Source of the DNA: Acidobacteriota bacterium
GTDB lineage: Bacteria > Acidobacteriota > Blastocatellia > Pyrinomonadales > Pyrinomonadaceae
Direction of reading: 5' to 3'
Assembly (NCBI GenBank): GCA_003222975.1
Contig: QHXN01000096.1
Coordinates: forward strand, 1 to 46,384
Length of the DNA: 46,384 nucleotides
The position numbers were made by a program, and so were the translations under genes. The notes under the pieces are model-generated. The model worked only from the letters and a program-made list of their open reading frames with translations. It was not told the DNA's origin and ran no database searches. The number at the start of each line of letters is the position of its first letter. Positions within the stretch are counted from its first letter, which is position 1. Of the stretch, positions 16,269 to 23,817 are shown in pieces.

Positions 16269-16346
16269 GTTCAAAGTTCAAAGTTTAAAGTTCAAAGTTG
16301 TCCCTCGACTTCTCGAACTTTGAACTTTGAACTTTAAACCTTGAAC
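16269..16346. repeat. Heptamer-built hairpin element, family B
   Basis: An inverted repeat of 31-base arms that match at 28 positions, around a 16-base loop. Each arm is made of 7-base units GTTCAAA or GTTTAAA, ending GTT; the variant unit is the third on the left but the second on the right, so the arms look rearranged by heptad rather than simply mutated. It fills almost all of the gap between ytfQ and ytfR, ending 4 bases before the ytfR ATG. Confidence 0.9.
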
Positions 16347-16350
16347 TCTT

Positions 16351-17910
16351 ATGAGCAACGAACCGCTCCTCCGCATGGAGGGAATCCGCAAGCTCTTTTC
16401 GGGCGTCGTGGCGCTCGACGGCGTTGACGCTGCGGTCGAGCGCGGCGAGGTGCACGCGCTCGTCGGCGAGAACGGCGCGGGCAAGTCAACGCTCATTAAA
16501 ATAATGACGGGCGCTTACCGGCGCGACGGCGGGCGCGTGCTTTTGGAGGGGCGCGAGGTCAACTTCCGCTCGCCGGAGGACGCGCAAGCCGAGGGCGTGG
16601 TCGCCGTCTATCAGGAGGTCAACCTCCTGGCTTACCGCACCGTCGCCGAGAACATCTTCCTCGGTCGCGAGCCGCGCCGCTTCGGACTCATTGACTGGAA
16701 GAAAATGAACTCGGACGCGGGCGCGATCTTGAAGAGGCTCGGACTCGACATAGACCCGCGCGCGCCCCTGGGTAGTCTCAACATCGCGCTCCGGCAGATG
16801 GTCGCAATCGCGCGCGGCGTCTCGTTCGGCGCGAAGGTCGTCGTCCTAGACGAGCCGACCAGCTCGCTCACCGAGCACGAGGTCTCCATCCTCTACGACG
16901 TGATCCGGCGGCTGAAGGCCGAGGGCGTCGGCGTCGTCTATATCAGCCACCGCTTCGACGAACTGTACACGATCTGTGACCGCGTGACGGTGCTGCGCGA
17001 CGGCAAGTTCGTCGCCACGCGCCCGCTCGCGGGGCTGGAGAAGATTGACCTCGTCTGCCTCATGCTCGGCAAGCGGCGCGAGGAGTTGCAGCGCCAGGGC
17101 GCGACCGCGTTCGGCGAGCACCACGCCGCGGCGGAGAAGAAGGAGACCGCGCCGCTCATGCGCGCCGAAAATCTCACGCGCGGGCGCAAGCTCGACCACG
17201 TGACGGTCGAGGCGGGCCGCGGCGAGATCGTCGGCATGGCGGGCCTGCTCGGCTCTGGCCGCACGGAGACGGCGCGCGCCATCTTCGGCGCGGACGCCGT
17301 TGACGAAGGCAGGGTCTATCTCGAAAGCAAGCCTTTGAACCTTCACTCGCCCGGCGACGCGATTGACGCGGGCCTCGCCTTCCTCACCGAAGACCGCAAG
17401 GCCGAAGGCATCATCCCCGAACTCTCTGTGCGCGAGAACCTGACGCTGGCGGCCTTGCCTGAGATGAGCAAGATGGGCGTCGTCTCGCGCGCGCGGCAGA
17501 ACGAGGTGGTCGAGAGCTACATGCGCCGGCTCGGCATCAAGGCTTCGAGCGCGGAGCAGAAGATCAGGGAGCTTTCGGGCGGCAACCAGCAGAAGGTTCT
17601 GCTCGCGCGCTGGCTCTGCAAGCACCCGAAGTTCCTCATCCTCGACGAGCCGACGCGCGGCATAGACATCGGCGCGAAGGGCGAAATCCAATCGCTCATC
17701 AACGAGCTGGCCGCCTCCGGCCTGGGCGTCCTGATGATCTCCTCGGAGCTTGAGGAGCTGGTCGAAGGAAGCTCGCGCGTCGTCGTCATGCGCGACGGGC
17801 GCTGCGTGGCTGAGCTTCGCGGCGCGGAGATTTCGCAGGACAAGATCATCCGCGCGATGGCCGAGGGCAGCGCCGCGGGCGAGCCGGGGGCGGCGGGCGC
17901 GAGCATTTAG
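16351..17910 (+). CDS. ytfR: Sugar ABC transporter ATP-binding protein with two ABC domains, YtfR-like
   Basis: A 519-residue duplicated ATPase of the ribose/galactofuranose type. Domain 1 has Walker A GENGAGKST (39-47) and Walker B VVVLDEPTSSLTEHE, with the usual degenerate signature region LNIALRQMVAIARG. Domain 2 has the degenerate P-loop GLLGSGRTE, a canonical signature LSGGNQQKVLLARWL and Walker B FLILDEPTRGIDIGAKGE. This asymmetry is normal for the family. It energises import by the YtfT- and YjfF-like permeases at the cytoplasmic face. The ATG lies 4 bases after an inverted repeat and lacks a recognisable Shine-Dalgarno, so its translation may depend on read-through from ytfQ or on folding of the element. 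Confidence 0.9.
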   Translation: MSNEPLLRMEGIRKLFSGVVALDGVDAAVERGEVHALVGENGAGKSTLIKIMTGAYRRDGGRVLLEGREVNFRSPEDAQAEGVVAVYQEVNLLAYRTVAENIFLGREPRRFGLIDWKKMNSDAGAILKRLGLDIDPRAPLGSLNIALRQMVAIARGVSFGAKVVVLDEPTSSLTEHEVSILYDVIRRLKAEGVGVVYISHRFDELYTICDRVTVLRDGKFVATRPLAGLEKIDLVCLMLGKRREELQRQGATAFGEHHAAAEKKETAPLMRAENLTRGRKLDHVTVEAGRGEIVGMAGLLGSGRTETARAIFGADAVDEGRVYLESKPLNLHSPGDAIDAGLAFLTEDRKAEGIIPELSVRENLTLAALPEMSKMGVVSRARQNEVVESYMRRLGIKASSAEQKIRELSGGNQQKVLLARWLCKHPKFLILDEPTRGIDIGAKGEIQSLINELAASGLGVLMISSELEELVEGSSRVVVMRDGRCVAELRGAEISQDKIIRAMAEGSAAGEPGAAGASI

Positions 17911-17964
17911 CGGGGCGCAACCCGCGAGAGGCCGAGCGAAAAAGTTCGGAGGGCTGTAGAGCAA

Positions 17965-18936
17965 ATGTCTAACGCGGCGGCGGCGGGCGGGGCGGGCGGA
18001 GTGGGGCGCGGGCGCATCGCGGACTACGCGCCGACCTACGGCGCGCTCGCGGCGCTCGTGCTCCTCCTCGTCGCAAATTCGATCTTCACGCCGAATTTTT
18101 TCGACGTGAACAACTTCCGCAACATCCTCTTGCAAGTCGCGCCGACGGTGCTCGTCGCCGTCGGCATGACGCTGGTGATCGCGACGGGCGGCATTGACCT
18201 CTCGGTCGGTTCCGTGATGGCGATTGCCTCGGCGGTCGCCGCCACGCAGCTCGACCTCGGCGCTGGGATAGCGATTCTGCTCGCACTCACCGCCGCCACC
18301 GGCGCGGGCGCGTTCAACGGCGTGCTCATCTCAGGTTTTCGCATCCAGCCGATCATCGTCACGCTGGCGCTTCTGATTTCGGGACGCGGCGTGGCACAGG
18401 TTCTAAGCCGCGGCGGGCAACTCATCCCTTTCAGCAACCCCTCTTTTGAATTCCTGGGCAAGGGCGTCGTCGCAGGTGTTCCGGTGCAGGTGTTCGTGAT
18501 GGCTTTGGTCGTCGCGGTCGCAGTCTTCCTGATGCGCGCGACGGCCTTCGGGCGCTACGTCGTCGCCGTCGGAGGCAACGAGGCGGCGTCGCGTCTCGCA
18601 GGCGTCAAGGTTCACCGGACGAAGATCACGGTTTACGCTCTGAGCGGCCTGCTCGCCGGACTCGCCGGGCTGATTGAGACGGCGCGGCTCGGCGCGAGCG
18701 ACGCGCAGAAGGTCGGACTCAACATCGAGCTGGACGCCATCGCCGCGACCGTTGTGGGCGGGACGCCTTTGACGGGCGGGCGCGCGACCGTTCTGGGCAC
18801 GCTCGTCGGCGCGCTCATCATGCAGGTCATCACCACCGGCTTCGTGATGAACGGCATCTCCTACTCGTGGTCGCTCGTCATCAAGGCGGCCATCATCATC
18901 GTCGCCGTGTACATCCAGAGGCCGAAGGTCGCTTGA
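17965..18936 (+). CDS. ytfT: Sugar ABC transporter permease, YtfT-like
   Basis: A 323-residue BPD_transp_2 (RbsC-type) permease with about eight to ten hydrophobic helices. The family signature VGMTLVIATGGIDLSVGSVMAIA is at about residues 69-91, and ELDAIAATVVGGTPLTGGRAT forms the second conserved loop. Wording is closest to E. coli YtfT (VIATGGIDLSVG, GRGVAQ, ELDAI). It should pair with the YjfF-like permease at 20781 as a heterodimer, as in E. coli ytfQRT-yjfF, although here a GH43 gene has come between them. GGAGG precedes the ATG by about 12 bases. A three-stem GC-rich repeat follows the stop. Confidence 0.85.
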   Translation: MSNAAAAGGAGGVGRGRIADYAPTYGALAALVLLLVANSIFTPNFFDVNNFRNILLQVAPTVLVAVGMTLVIATGGIDLSVGSVMAIASAVAATQLDLGAGIAILLALTAATGAGAFNGVLISGFRIQPIIVTLALLISGRGVAQVLSRGGQLIPFSNPSFEFLGKGVVAGVPVQVFVMALVVAVAVFLMRATAFGRYVVAVGGNEAASRLAGVKVHRTKITVYALSGLLAGLAGLIETARLGASDAQKVGLNIELDAIAATVVGGTPLTGGRATVLGTLVGALIMQVITTGFVMNGISYSWSLVIKAAIIIVAVYIQRPKVA

Positions 18937-18958
18937 AGCAATAAACGTCATTTATTTC

Positions 18959-19039
18959 GCCCCTCCGGGGCTTTGAAAATTAACCGTCGGGCCGACCAGG
19001 GGCGCTGCCCCCGGCTTTTATATGACGCCCCTCCGGGGC
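18959..19039. repeat. Three-stem GC-rich intergenic repeat
   Basis: Two identical palindromes GCCCCTCCGGGGC (18959-18971 and 19027-19039) flank a third stem, CCAGGGGCG/CTGCCCCCGG (18996-19014), with a TTTTATATGA stretch between. The layout matches a dispersed intergenic repeat style seen in Acidobacteriota, Planctomycetes and Verrucomicrobia, where copies differ in sequence but keep the stems. It separates the ytfT-like gene from the second GH43 gene, so it may act as a partial terminator or mRNA stabiliser. Confidence 0.8.
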
Positions 19040-19092
19040 TGAAGGCGAGTGCCGCGGGACGAGTCCGAGTGCTTCAACACACTAAGCCATTC

Positions 19093-20685
19093 ATGTCGCG
19101 CGGGACGAGGCTTGTTGTCTTTATAGCCTTTCTGTCCTGTTTTTACTTGCCCGCGTCGGCCCGGCAGGCGACTTACCACAACCCGGTCGTCGCGGGCGAC
19201 TACCCAGACCCTTCGGTCACGCGCGCCGGTGAAGACTACTGGGCGGCGACGACGACGGGCGACTGGGCACCGCACTTCGCGCTGCTGCGCTCGCGCGACC
19301 TTGTGAACTGGCAGAAGGTCGGCTACGTGTTTCAGACCAAACCCGCCTGGGCGAAGGGCGACTTCTGGGCACCGGAGATCATGAGTGACCGCGGGCGCTT
19401 CTTCGTCTTCTACGTCGCGCGTCGCGACGAGGGGCCGAAAAAGAAGGGAACGTTGTGCGTGGCCGTCGCCACTGCCGCCGCACCCGAAGGGCCTTACGCG
19501 GATCGCGGCCCGCTCGTCTGCCAGATTCCCGAACGCGGCGGCGTCGGCTCGATTGACCCGGCCTTCGTCCGCGACGAGCGCGGCGACCCCTTCCTCGTCT
19601 GGAAGGCCGACGGCAACGACGCACGCCCGATGGAGCCGACCTCGATCTACGCCCAACAGCTTTCGGAAGACGGCACGCATCTCGTGGGCAAGAGAAAGGA
19701 AATATTGCGCAACGACGCGCCCTGGGAGGGAAGCGTCACCGAAGGCTCTTTCATCCTCCGGCGCGGCGATTGGTTCTATCACTTCTATTCGGGGAACGCC
19801 TGCTGCGGTCGCGCCTGCAACTACGCCCTCGGCGTCGCGCGCTCGCGCCGCTTGCTCGGCCCGTGGGAGAAGTACGCAAGGAACCCCATCATCGCCGCCA
19901 ACCGCGACTGGCAGTGTCCCGGCCACGGCAGCATCGTCGAGACGGCGGAAGGGCGCGACTTCCTGCTCTATCATTCGTACCGGCAGCGCCGCGACGCCTT
20001 CAGCGTCGGGCGCGAGGCCGTGCTCGACGAAGTGAAGTGGGGCGCGGACGGTTGGCCCGTCGTTGACGAGGGGCGCGGGCCGAGCAGTGTCGCGCCCGCG
20101 CCCCTCGGAGTCGCTGGCCGCGCAACGGAGTCGGAGTTCTTCGACGGCTTCACCGATGCGCGCCTCAGTGCGGAATGGCAGTGGCCGATGACGAACGAAC
20201 AGTCGGCGCGCGTCGAGGTCGCGGGCGGCGGCCACCTCGTCATCGAACCGTCGAACACACCCGGCGACGAGTTCACAGGGGCCGTCGTCGCGCGGCGGAC
20301 GACCTCCGGCGATTACGCAGCGACGACCCTACTGGACGCGCGCGCCGTGACGCCGAACGCGCGCGCGGGCCTCGCGGCCTACGGCTGGCGCGACGCGTCA
20401 ACCGGCGTCGCCTTCGGCGGGGGCAAGGTTTCGGTCTGGCGGCGTGAGGGCAAGGACGAGCGAGTGGTGGCGAGCGCCGACGCGCCCAGGTCGGAAGCGG
20501 TTTACCTGCGCATGACGGCGGAGGGCGGCGAGCGCTACCGCTTCGCCTTCAGCGCAAACGGGCGCGACTGGAAGGAGCTGGGCGGCGCGGTCGAAGGCGG
20601 CTACATCGAGGGCGCGCGCGTCGCCCTCACCGCGGGCGGCGGCCCGGCGCGTTTCGACTGGGTGAAGATCACGCCAATTAAATGA
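19093..20685 (+). CDS. Secreted glycoside hydrolase family 43 protein (copy 2)
   Basis: A 530-residue paralogue of the enzyme at 13568, with the same propeller plus C-terminal beta-sandwich. Catalytic residues are Asp39 (DYPDPS), Asp155 (GSIDPAF) and Glu217 (TEGSF); copy 1 has EGPS at the last site, so the acid is kept but its neighbour differs. The FYSGNACCGRACNYALGVARS cysteine segment is also shared. The start is placed at ATG 19093, which begins the signal peptide LVVFIAFLSCFYLPASA; in-frame starts upstream lie in the GC-rich repeat and encode repeat-derived sequence. No clear Shine-Dalgarno. It sits between the two permease genes, probably by insertion after local duplication, and may act on a different linkage from copy 1. 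Confidence 0.88.
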   Translation: MSRGTRLVVFIAFLSCFYLPASARQATYHNPVVAGDYPDPSVTRAGEDYWAATTTGDWAPHFALLRSRDLVNWQKVGYVFQTKPAWAKGDFWAPEIMSDRGRFFVFYVARRDEGPKKKGTLCVAVATAAAPEGPYADRGPLVCQIPERGGVGSIDPAFVRDERGDPFLVWKADGNDARPMEPTSIYAQQLSEDGTHLVGKRKEILRNDAPWEGSVTEGSFILRRGDWFYHFYSGNACCGRACNYALGVARSRRLLGPWEKYARNPIIAANRDWQCPGHGSIVETAEGRDFLLYHSYRQRRDAFSVGREAVLDEVKWGADGWPVVDEGRGPSSVAPAPLGVAGRATESEFFDGFTDARLSAEWQWPMTNEQSARVEVAGGGHLVIEPSNTPGDEFTGAVVARRTTSGDYAATTLLDARAVTPNARAGLAAYGWRDASTGVAFGGGKVSVWRREGKDERVVASADAPRSEAVYLRMTAEGGERYRFAFSANGRDWKELGGAVEGGYIEGARVALTAGGGPARFDWVKITPIK

Positions 20686-20761
20686 TGAATGCGGAATGAT
20701 GAATGATGAATGACAGGCGATAAGCGCCTTCTTATTCATCATTCATCATTCCGCATTCATC
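20684..20761. repeat. Heptamer-built hairpin element, family A copy 2
   Basis: The same perfect 28-bp arms as at 12551 (units GATGAAT, GCGGAAT, GATGAAT, GATGAAT), again with a 22-base loop, but with a different loop sequence that itself contains AGGCG/CGCCT. The left arm overlaps the GH43 stop codon. The right arm ends 19 bases before the next ATG. Conserved arms and loop length with a divergent loop argue for a mobile or copied structural element. Confidence 0.9.
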
Positions 20762-20780
20762 ATTCCGAAGGGGGCTTGTG

Positions 20781-21782
20781 ATGAGTCAGGCCGGGATGAC
20801 GGTCGAGTCTGGTTCGGTGCGCGGGAGGGTGATGCGCGCGAGGGTGACTTCATTCCTCCAGAGGCAGGGGGCGTTGGTGGCGCTCATCCTGGTCGCGGTC
20901 TTCGCCGCCGCCCGGTACGAGCGCTTCCTGACGGAAGAGAACCTGACGAACGTGCTCAGGCAGAACAGCATGCTTGGGCTTGTGGCGCTCGGCATGACGT
21001 TCGTCATCCTGACGGGCGGGATTGATCTGTCGGTCGGGTCGCTCGTCGCCGTGGCGGGAGTCGTCGCGGCTGGGCTAGCGGGCCGGGGGCTTTTGGTCGC
21101 GCTCGTCGCGGGCGTCGGCGTCGCGACGGCGCTCGGACTCGTCAACGGCGCGGTCATCGCGAAGGCGCGCATCCAGCCCTTCATCGTGACGCTGGCGATG
21201 ATGATCGCGGCGCGCGGCCTCGCGCTCGTCTATACGCAGGAGAAGACCGTGAGCGTGCCCGTCGCGGCGCAAGCCTTCCGCGAGTTGGGGCGCGGCAAAG
21301 TTGACGCGGGGCCGCTCTCGATTCCGTACCCGGTGCTGGTACTGCTCGCCGCCTACGCCGCCGCCTGGCTGGTGCTCAACTACACGCGCTTCGGGCGGCA
21401 CACCTACTCGCTCGGCGACAGCGAGGAGGCGGCGCACCTGATGGGCTTAAACGTCGGGCGCGTGACGCTGGGCGTCTATACTCTGAGCGGCGCGCTCGCG
21501 GGGCTAGCCGGGGTGTTGCTCGCCTCGCGTTTGGGAACGGGGCAGCCCGTCGCCGCCGTCGGCTGGGAGCTGGACGCCATCGCGGCGGTCGTGGTCGGCG
21601 GGACACTCCTGACGGGCGGGCAGGGCGGCGTCGGCTCAACCCTCGTCGGCCTGCTGCTGCTGGCGCTCATCTTCAATATCTTCAACCTCGAAGGCTGGAT
21701 CAGCCCCTGGTGGCAGCTCGTCCTGCGCGGCGTCATCCTGCTCGCCGTCGTCATCGTGCAGAACCGCCTGAGCAAACGATGA
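20781..21782 (+). CDS. yjfF: Sugar ABC transporter permease, YjfF-like
   Basis: A 333-residue BPD_transp_2 permease. The signature LGMTFVILTGGIDLSVGSLVA closely follows E. coli YjfF (VGMTFVILSGGIDLSVGS), and WELDAIAAVVVGGTLLTGG and the SPWWQLVLRG ending also fit that branch. It is expected to pair with the YtfT-like permease. AAGGGGG lies 6 bases before ATG 20781; the in-frame GTG three bases earlier is less likely. The final codons and stop run into the next hairpin element. It closes the transporter set: binding protein, ATPase and two distinct permeases. Confidence 0.85.
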   Translation: MSQAGMTVESGSVRGRVMRARVTSFLQRQGALVALILVAVFAAARYERFLTEENLTNVLRQNSMLGLVALGMTFVILTGGIDLSVGSLVAVAGVVAAGLAGRGLLVALVAGVGVATALGLVNGAVIAKARIQPFIVTLAMMIAARGLALVYTQEKTVSVPVAAQAFRELGRGKVDAGPLSIPYPVLVLLAAYAAAWLVLNYTRFGRHTYSLGDSEEAAHLMGLNVGRVTLGVYTLSGALAGLAGVLLASRLGTGQPVAAVGWELDAIAAVVVGGTLLTGGQGGVGSTLVGLLLLALIFNIFNLEGWISPWWQLVLRGVILLAVVIVQNRLSKR

Positions 21783-21903
21783 ACGCGGAATGATGAATGA
21801 TGAATTGAAAGCAGGTGTCGGGTTTTAGGTGCTGGGTGATGGAATGTTTTTCCTAACACCTAAGACCTGACATCCGGCATCCATTCATCATTCCGCATTC
21901 ATC
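21778..21903. repeat. Heptamer-built hairpin element, family A copy 3, with a second element nested in its loop
   Basis: The left arm 21778-21805 has the same four units with one T-to-C change (GAACG). The right arm 21883-21903 has three units rather than four, so it has lost one heptad. The first loop bases (TGAAAGCAG) match the start of the copy-1 loop (TAAAAGCAG). The 22-base loop is replaced by a longer insert that contains the hairpin at 21814-21874. The left arm overlaps the yjfF stop codon. Confidence 0.85.
21814..21874 (+). repeat. Nested hairpin with G-U wobble-compensated arms, family D
   Basis: Arms of 23 bases (21814-21836 and 21852-21874) around a 15-base loop. Both arms again divide into 7-base units (for example CCTAACA, CCTAAGA, CCTGACA). 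Of the five non-Watson-Crick positions, four become G-U pairs if the plus strand is transcribed and one is C-A. On the minus strand the same sites would be A-C mismatches, so the plus-strand RNA is the form that folds well. Confidence 0.75.
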
Positions 21904-21920
21904 ACTCATCACTTCGAGTT

Positions 21921-22715
21921 ATGGGTCGTTACAGTCAGTCAGAGATAGAATCGTTCGTGCGAGGGGTGCTCGAAGACGGCTTCTGCGTCCTGCCGGGGCA
22001 CTTTCCGCGCGAGAAGATGGAGGCGTGGGATGAGGCTTTCGCGCCGCTGCTCGCGGGGCACATCGAGCGCGAGGGGAGTTTGCAGAACCGCGGCCTGGCG
22101 CGCTTCTACGTGACGCTGCCGTTCGTCGCGCCGTTCGCAGACCCCGACGTGTACGAGGACGACGACGTGCTCGCGGTCGTACACGGGTTGATCGGCGAGG
22201 ACGCGCAACTGCACCAGCTCGCGACCGACACGCCGCTCCTCGGCTCCGAGTATCAGGATGTGCACCGCGATGCGCCGCCGCTCTTTCCAGAGACGGGGCG
22301 TGAGACGCCGCCCTTCCAGCTCGCCGTCAACTTCCCGCTCGTTGACGTGACTGAGGAGCGCGGCCCTTTCGAGATAACGAAGGGCACGCACATGATTTCC
22401 AGGGAGGAAGGGATGCGTCTGATCGAGTCGGGCGAGGTCAGGCTCGAACCGCTTTTGATGAAGGCCGGCGACGTGATGATACGCGACGTGAGGGGCCTCC
22501 ACCGCGGCACGCCGAACCGCACCGAGACCCCGCGCCCGATGGTCGTCCTCGGCTACAGCCGCCGCTGGCTCCTCCGCCCCGAAGTCTCGATCCGTATCCC
22601 CCGCGCCGCCCTCGGAGGACTCTCCGAGCGCGCGCGCTTCCTGCTGCGCTTCAACCCCGTCGTTGACTCGCCGGACGAAGAAGGCGCGGAGGTCTATCAG
22701 TCGTTCGCCTACTGA
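21921..22715 (+). CDS. Phytanoyl-CoA dioxygenase (PhyH) family protein
   Basis: A 264-residue Fe(II)/2-oxoglutarate-dependent oxygenase. The iron facial triad is clear: His115 and Asp117 in DVHRDAP, and His194 in GLHRGTPN. Arg205 or Arg214 would hold 2-oxoglutarate. The surrounding LVDVTEERGPFEITKGTHM is typical of PhyH proteins. These hydroxylate diverse small molecules, and the substrate is not predictable. It lies in the sugar locus, 28 bases before galE, so a sugar-derived or sugar-linked substrate is conceivable. Its ATG follows the hairpin element with only a weak GAG upstream. Confidence 0.85.
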   Translation: MGRYSQSEIESFVRGVLEDGFCVLPGHFPREKMEAWDEAFAPLLAGHIEREGSLQNRGLARFYVTLPFVAPFADPDVYEDDDVLAVVHGLIGEDAQLHQLATDTPLLGSEYQDVHRDAPPLFPETGRETPPFQLAVNFPLVDVTEERGPFEITKGTHMISREEGMRLIESGEVRLEPLLMKAGDVMIRDVRGLHRGTPNRTETPRPMVVLGYSRRWLLRPEVSIRIPRAALGGLSERARFLLRFNPVVDSPDEEGAEVYQSFAY

Positions 22716-22743
22716 GAATAAATTTATCGAGGAGGAATTCGGC

Positions 22744-23724
22744 GTGCGAGTTCTGGTCACGGGCGGGGCGGGCTACATCGGCAGCGTCGTCGCAGAGGAG
22801 TTAGTCAGAGACGGCCACGAGGTGACCGTTTACGACAGCCTGTACAAGGGTCATCGCGGCGCGGTCGTCGAGGGCGCGGAGTTCGTCGAGGGCGACCTGG
22901 CGGACGGCGAACTCCTGCGCGCGACGTTGCGCGAGCGCTCGACGGAGGCCGTCATACACTTGGCCGCGGACTCGCTCGTCGGCGAGTCGGTCGAGAACCC
23001 GGCGAAGTATTATCGCAACAACGTCACGGCGGGACTCGCGCTGCTCGACGCGATGCGCGACACGAGCGCGCGCCGCCTCGTCTTCTCTTCGACCGCCGCC
23101 GTTTACGGCGAGCCTGAGAAGCAGCCCGTCGAGGAGTCAGACCCGACGCGCCCGACGAACCCCTACGGCGAGACGAAGCTTGCCTTCGAGCGCGCGCTTC
23201 AGTGGTACGAACAAGCCTACGCCATCCGCCACGCCTCCCTCCGCTACTTCAACGCGGCGGGCGCGACGCGCGCGTGCGGCGAAGACCACGACCCCGAAAC
23301 TCACCTCATCCCTGTAGTGCTTCAAGCCGCCGCCGGGCGGCGCGCGCACGTCGAAGTTTACGGCACGGACTACCCGACGCGCGACGGCACGTGCGTGCGC
23401 GACTACATACACGTCGTTGATCTGGCGCGCGCGCACGTCCTCGCCCTCTCGATACTCGGCGAGCGCAGCGCGATTTATAACCTGGGGTGCGGCGGCGACG
23501 GCTACACCGTGAACGAAGTCGTCGAGACGGCGCGCGAGGTGACGGGGCGCGATATACAGGTGCAGACGGGCGCGCGGCGCGCGGGAGACCCGGCGGTGCT
23601 CGTCGCCAGCTCCGAAAAGATCAGGCGCGAACTCGGCTGGTCGCCGCGGCTTCAAGACTTGCGCGCCATCATCTCGTCGGCGTGGGAGTGGATGCAGGAA
23701 CACCCCGAAGGGTACAGGGATTAA
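22744..23724 (+). CDS. galE: UDP-glucose 4-epimerase
   Basis: A 326-residue extended short-chain dehydrogenase. The NAD-binding TGGAGYIG is at residues 6-13, an SSTAAVYG segment supplies the catalytic Ser/Thr, and Tyr141/Lys145 lie in NPYGETK. NPYGETKLAFE, NAAGA and the length match GalE closely. It interconverts UDP-galactose and UDP-glucose in the cytosol. The start is GTG 22744, with GGAGGA 7 bases upstream; in-frame codons further up would overlap the PhyH gene. With galK it supplies two of the three Leloir steps. No galT is visible, so UDP-galactose must come from a transferase or pyrophosphorylase encoded elsewhere. Confidence 0.93.
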   Translation: MRVLVTGGAGYIGSVVAEELVRDGHEVTVYDSLYKGHRGAVVEGAEFVEGDLADGELLRATLRERSTEAVIHLAADSLVGESVENPAKYYRNNVTAGLALLDAMRDTSARRLVFSSTAAVYGEPEKQPVEESDPTRPTNPYGETKLAFERALQWYEQAYAIRHASLRYFNAAGATRACGEDHDPETHLIPVVLQAAAGRRAHVEVYGTDYPTRDGTCVRDYIHVVDLARAHVLALSILGERSAIYNLGCGGDGYTVNEVVETAREVTGRDIQVQTGARRAGDPAVLVASSEKIRRELGWSPRLQDLRAIISSAWEWMQEHPEGYRD

Positions 23725-23817
23725 GACGACGGTAATAGCGAATGGACGCCGCGGGGGAGGTTGGCACTCTTCTTGGCCGCGACCGTTCCGCCGCCGGGCA
23801 GCCGGAGAAATGAATCC

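Noticed and set aside
16269..16346. CRISPR-like repeat array
   Set aside because: Units are 7 bases and abut without spacers; there is one inverted pair and no cas gene.
18973..19092. Extended start for the second GH43 gene
   Set aside because: The added residues are translated from the GC-rich three-stem repeat; the signal peptide starts at 19093.
12551..21903. Insertion sequences in the sugar locus
   Set aside because: No transposase gene or target-site duplication is visible; the repeats are short hairpins only.
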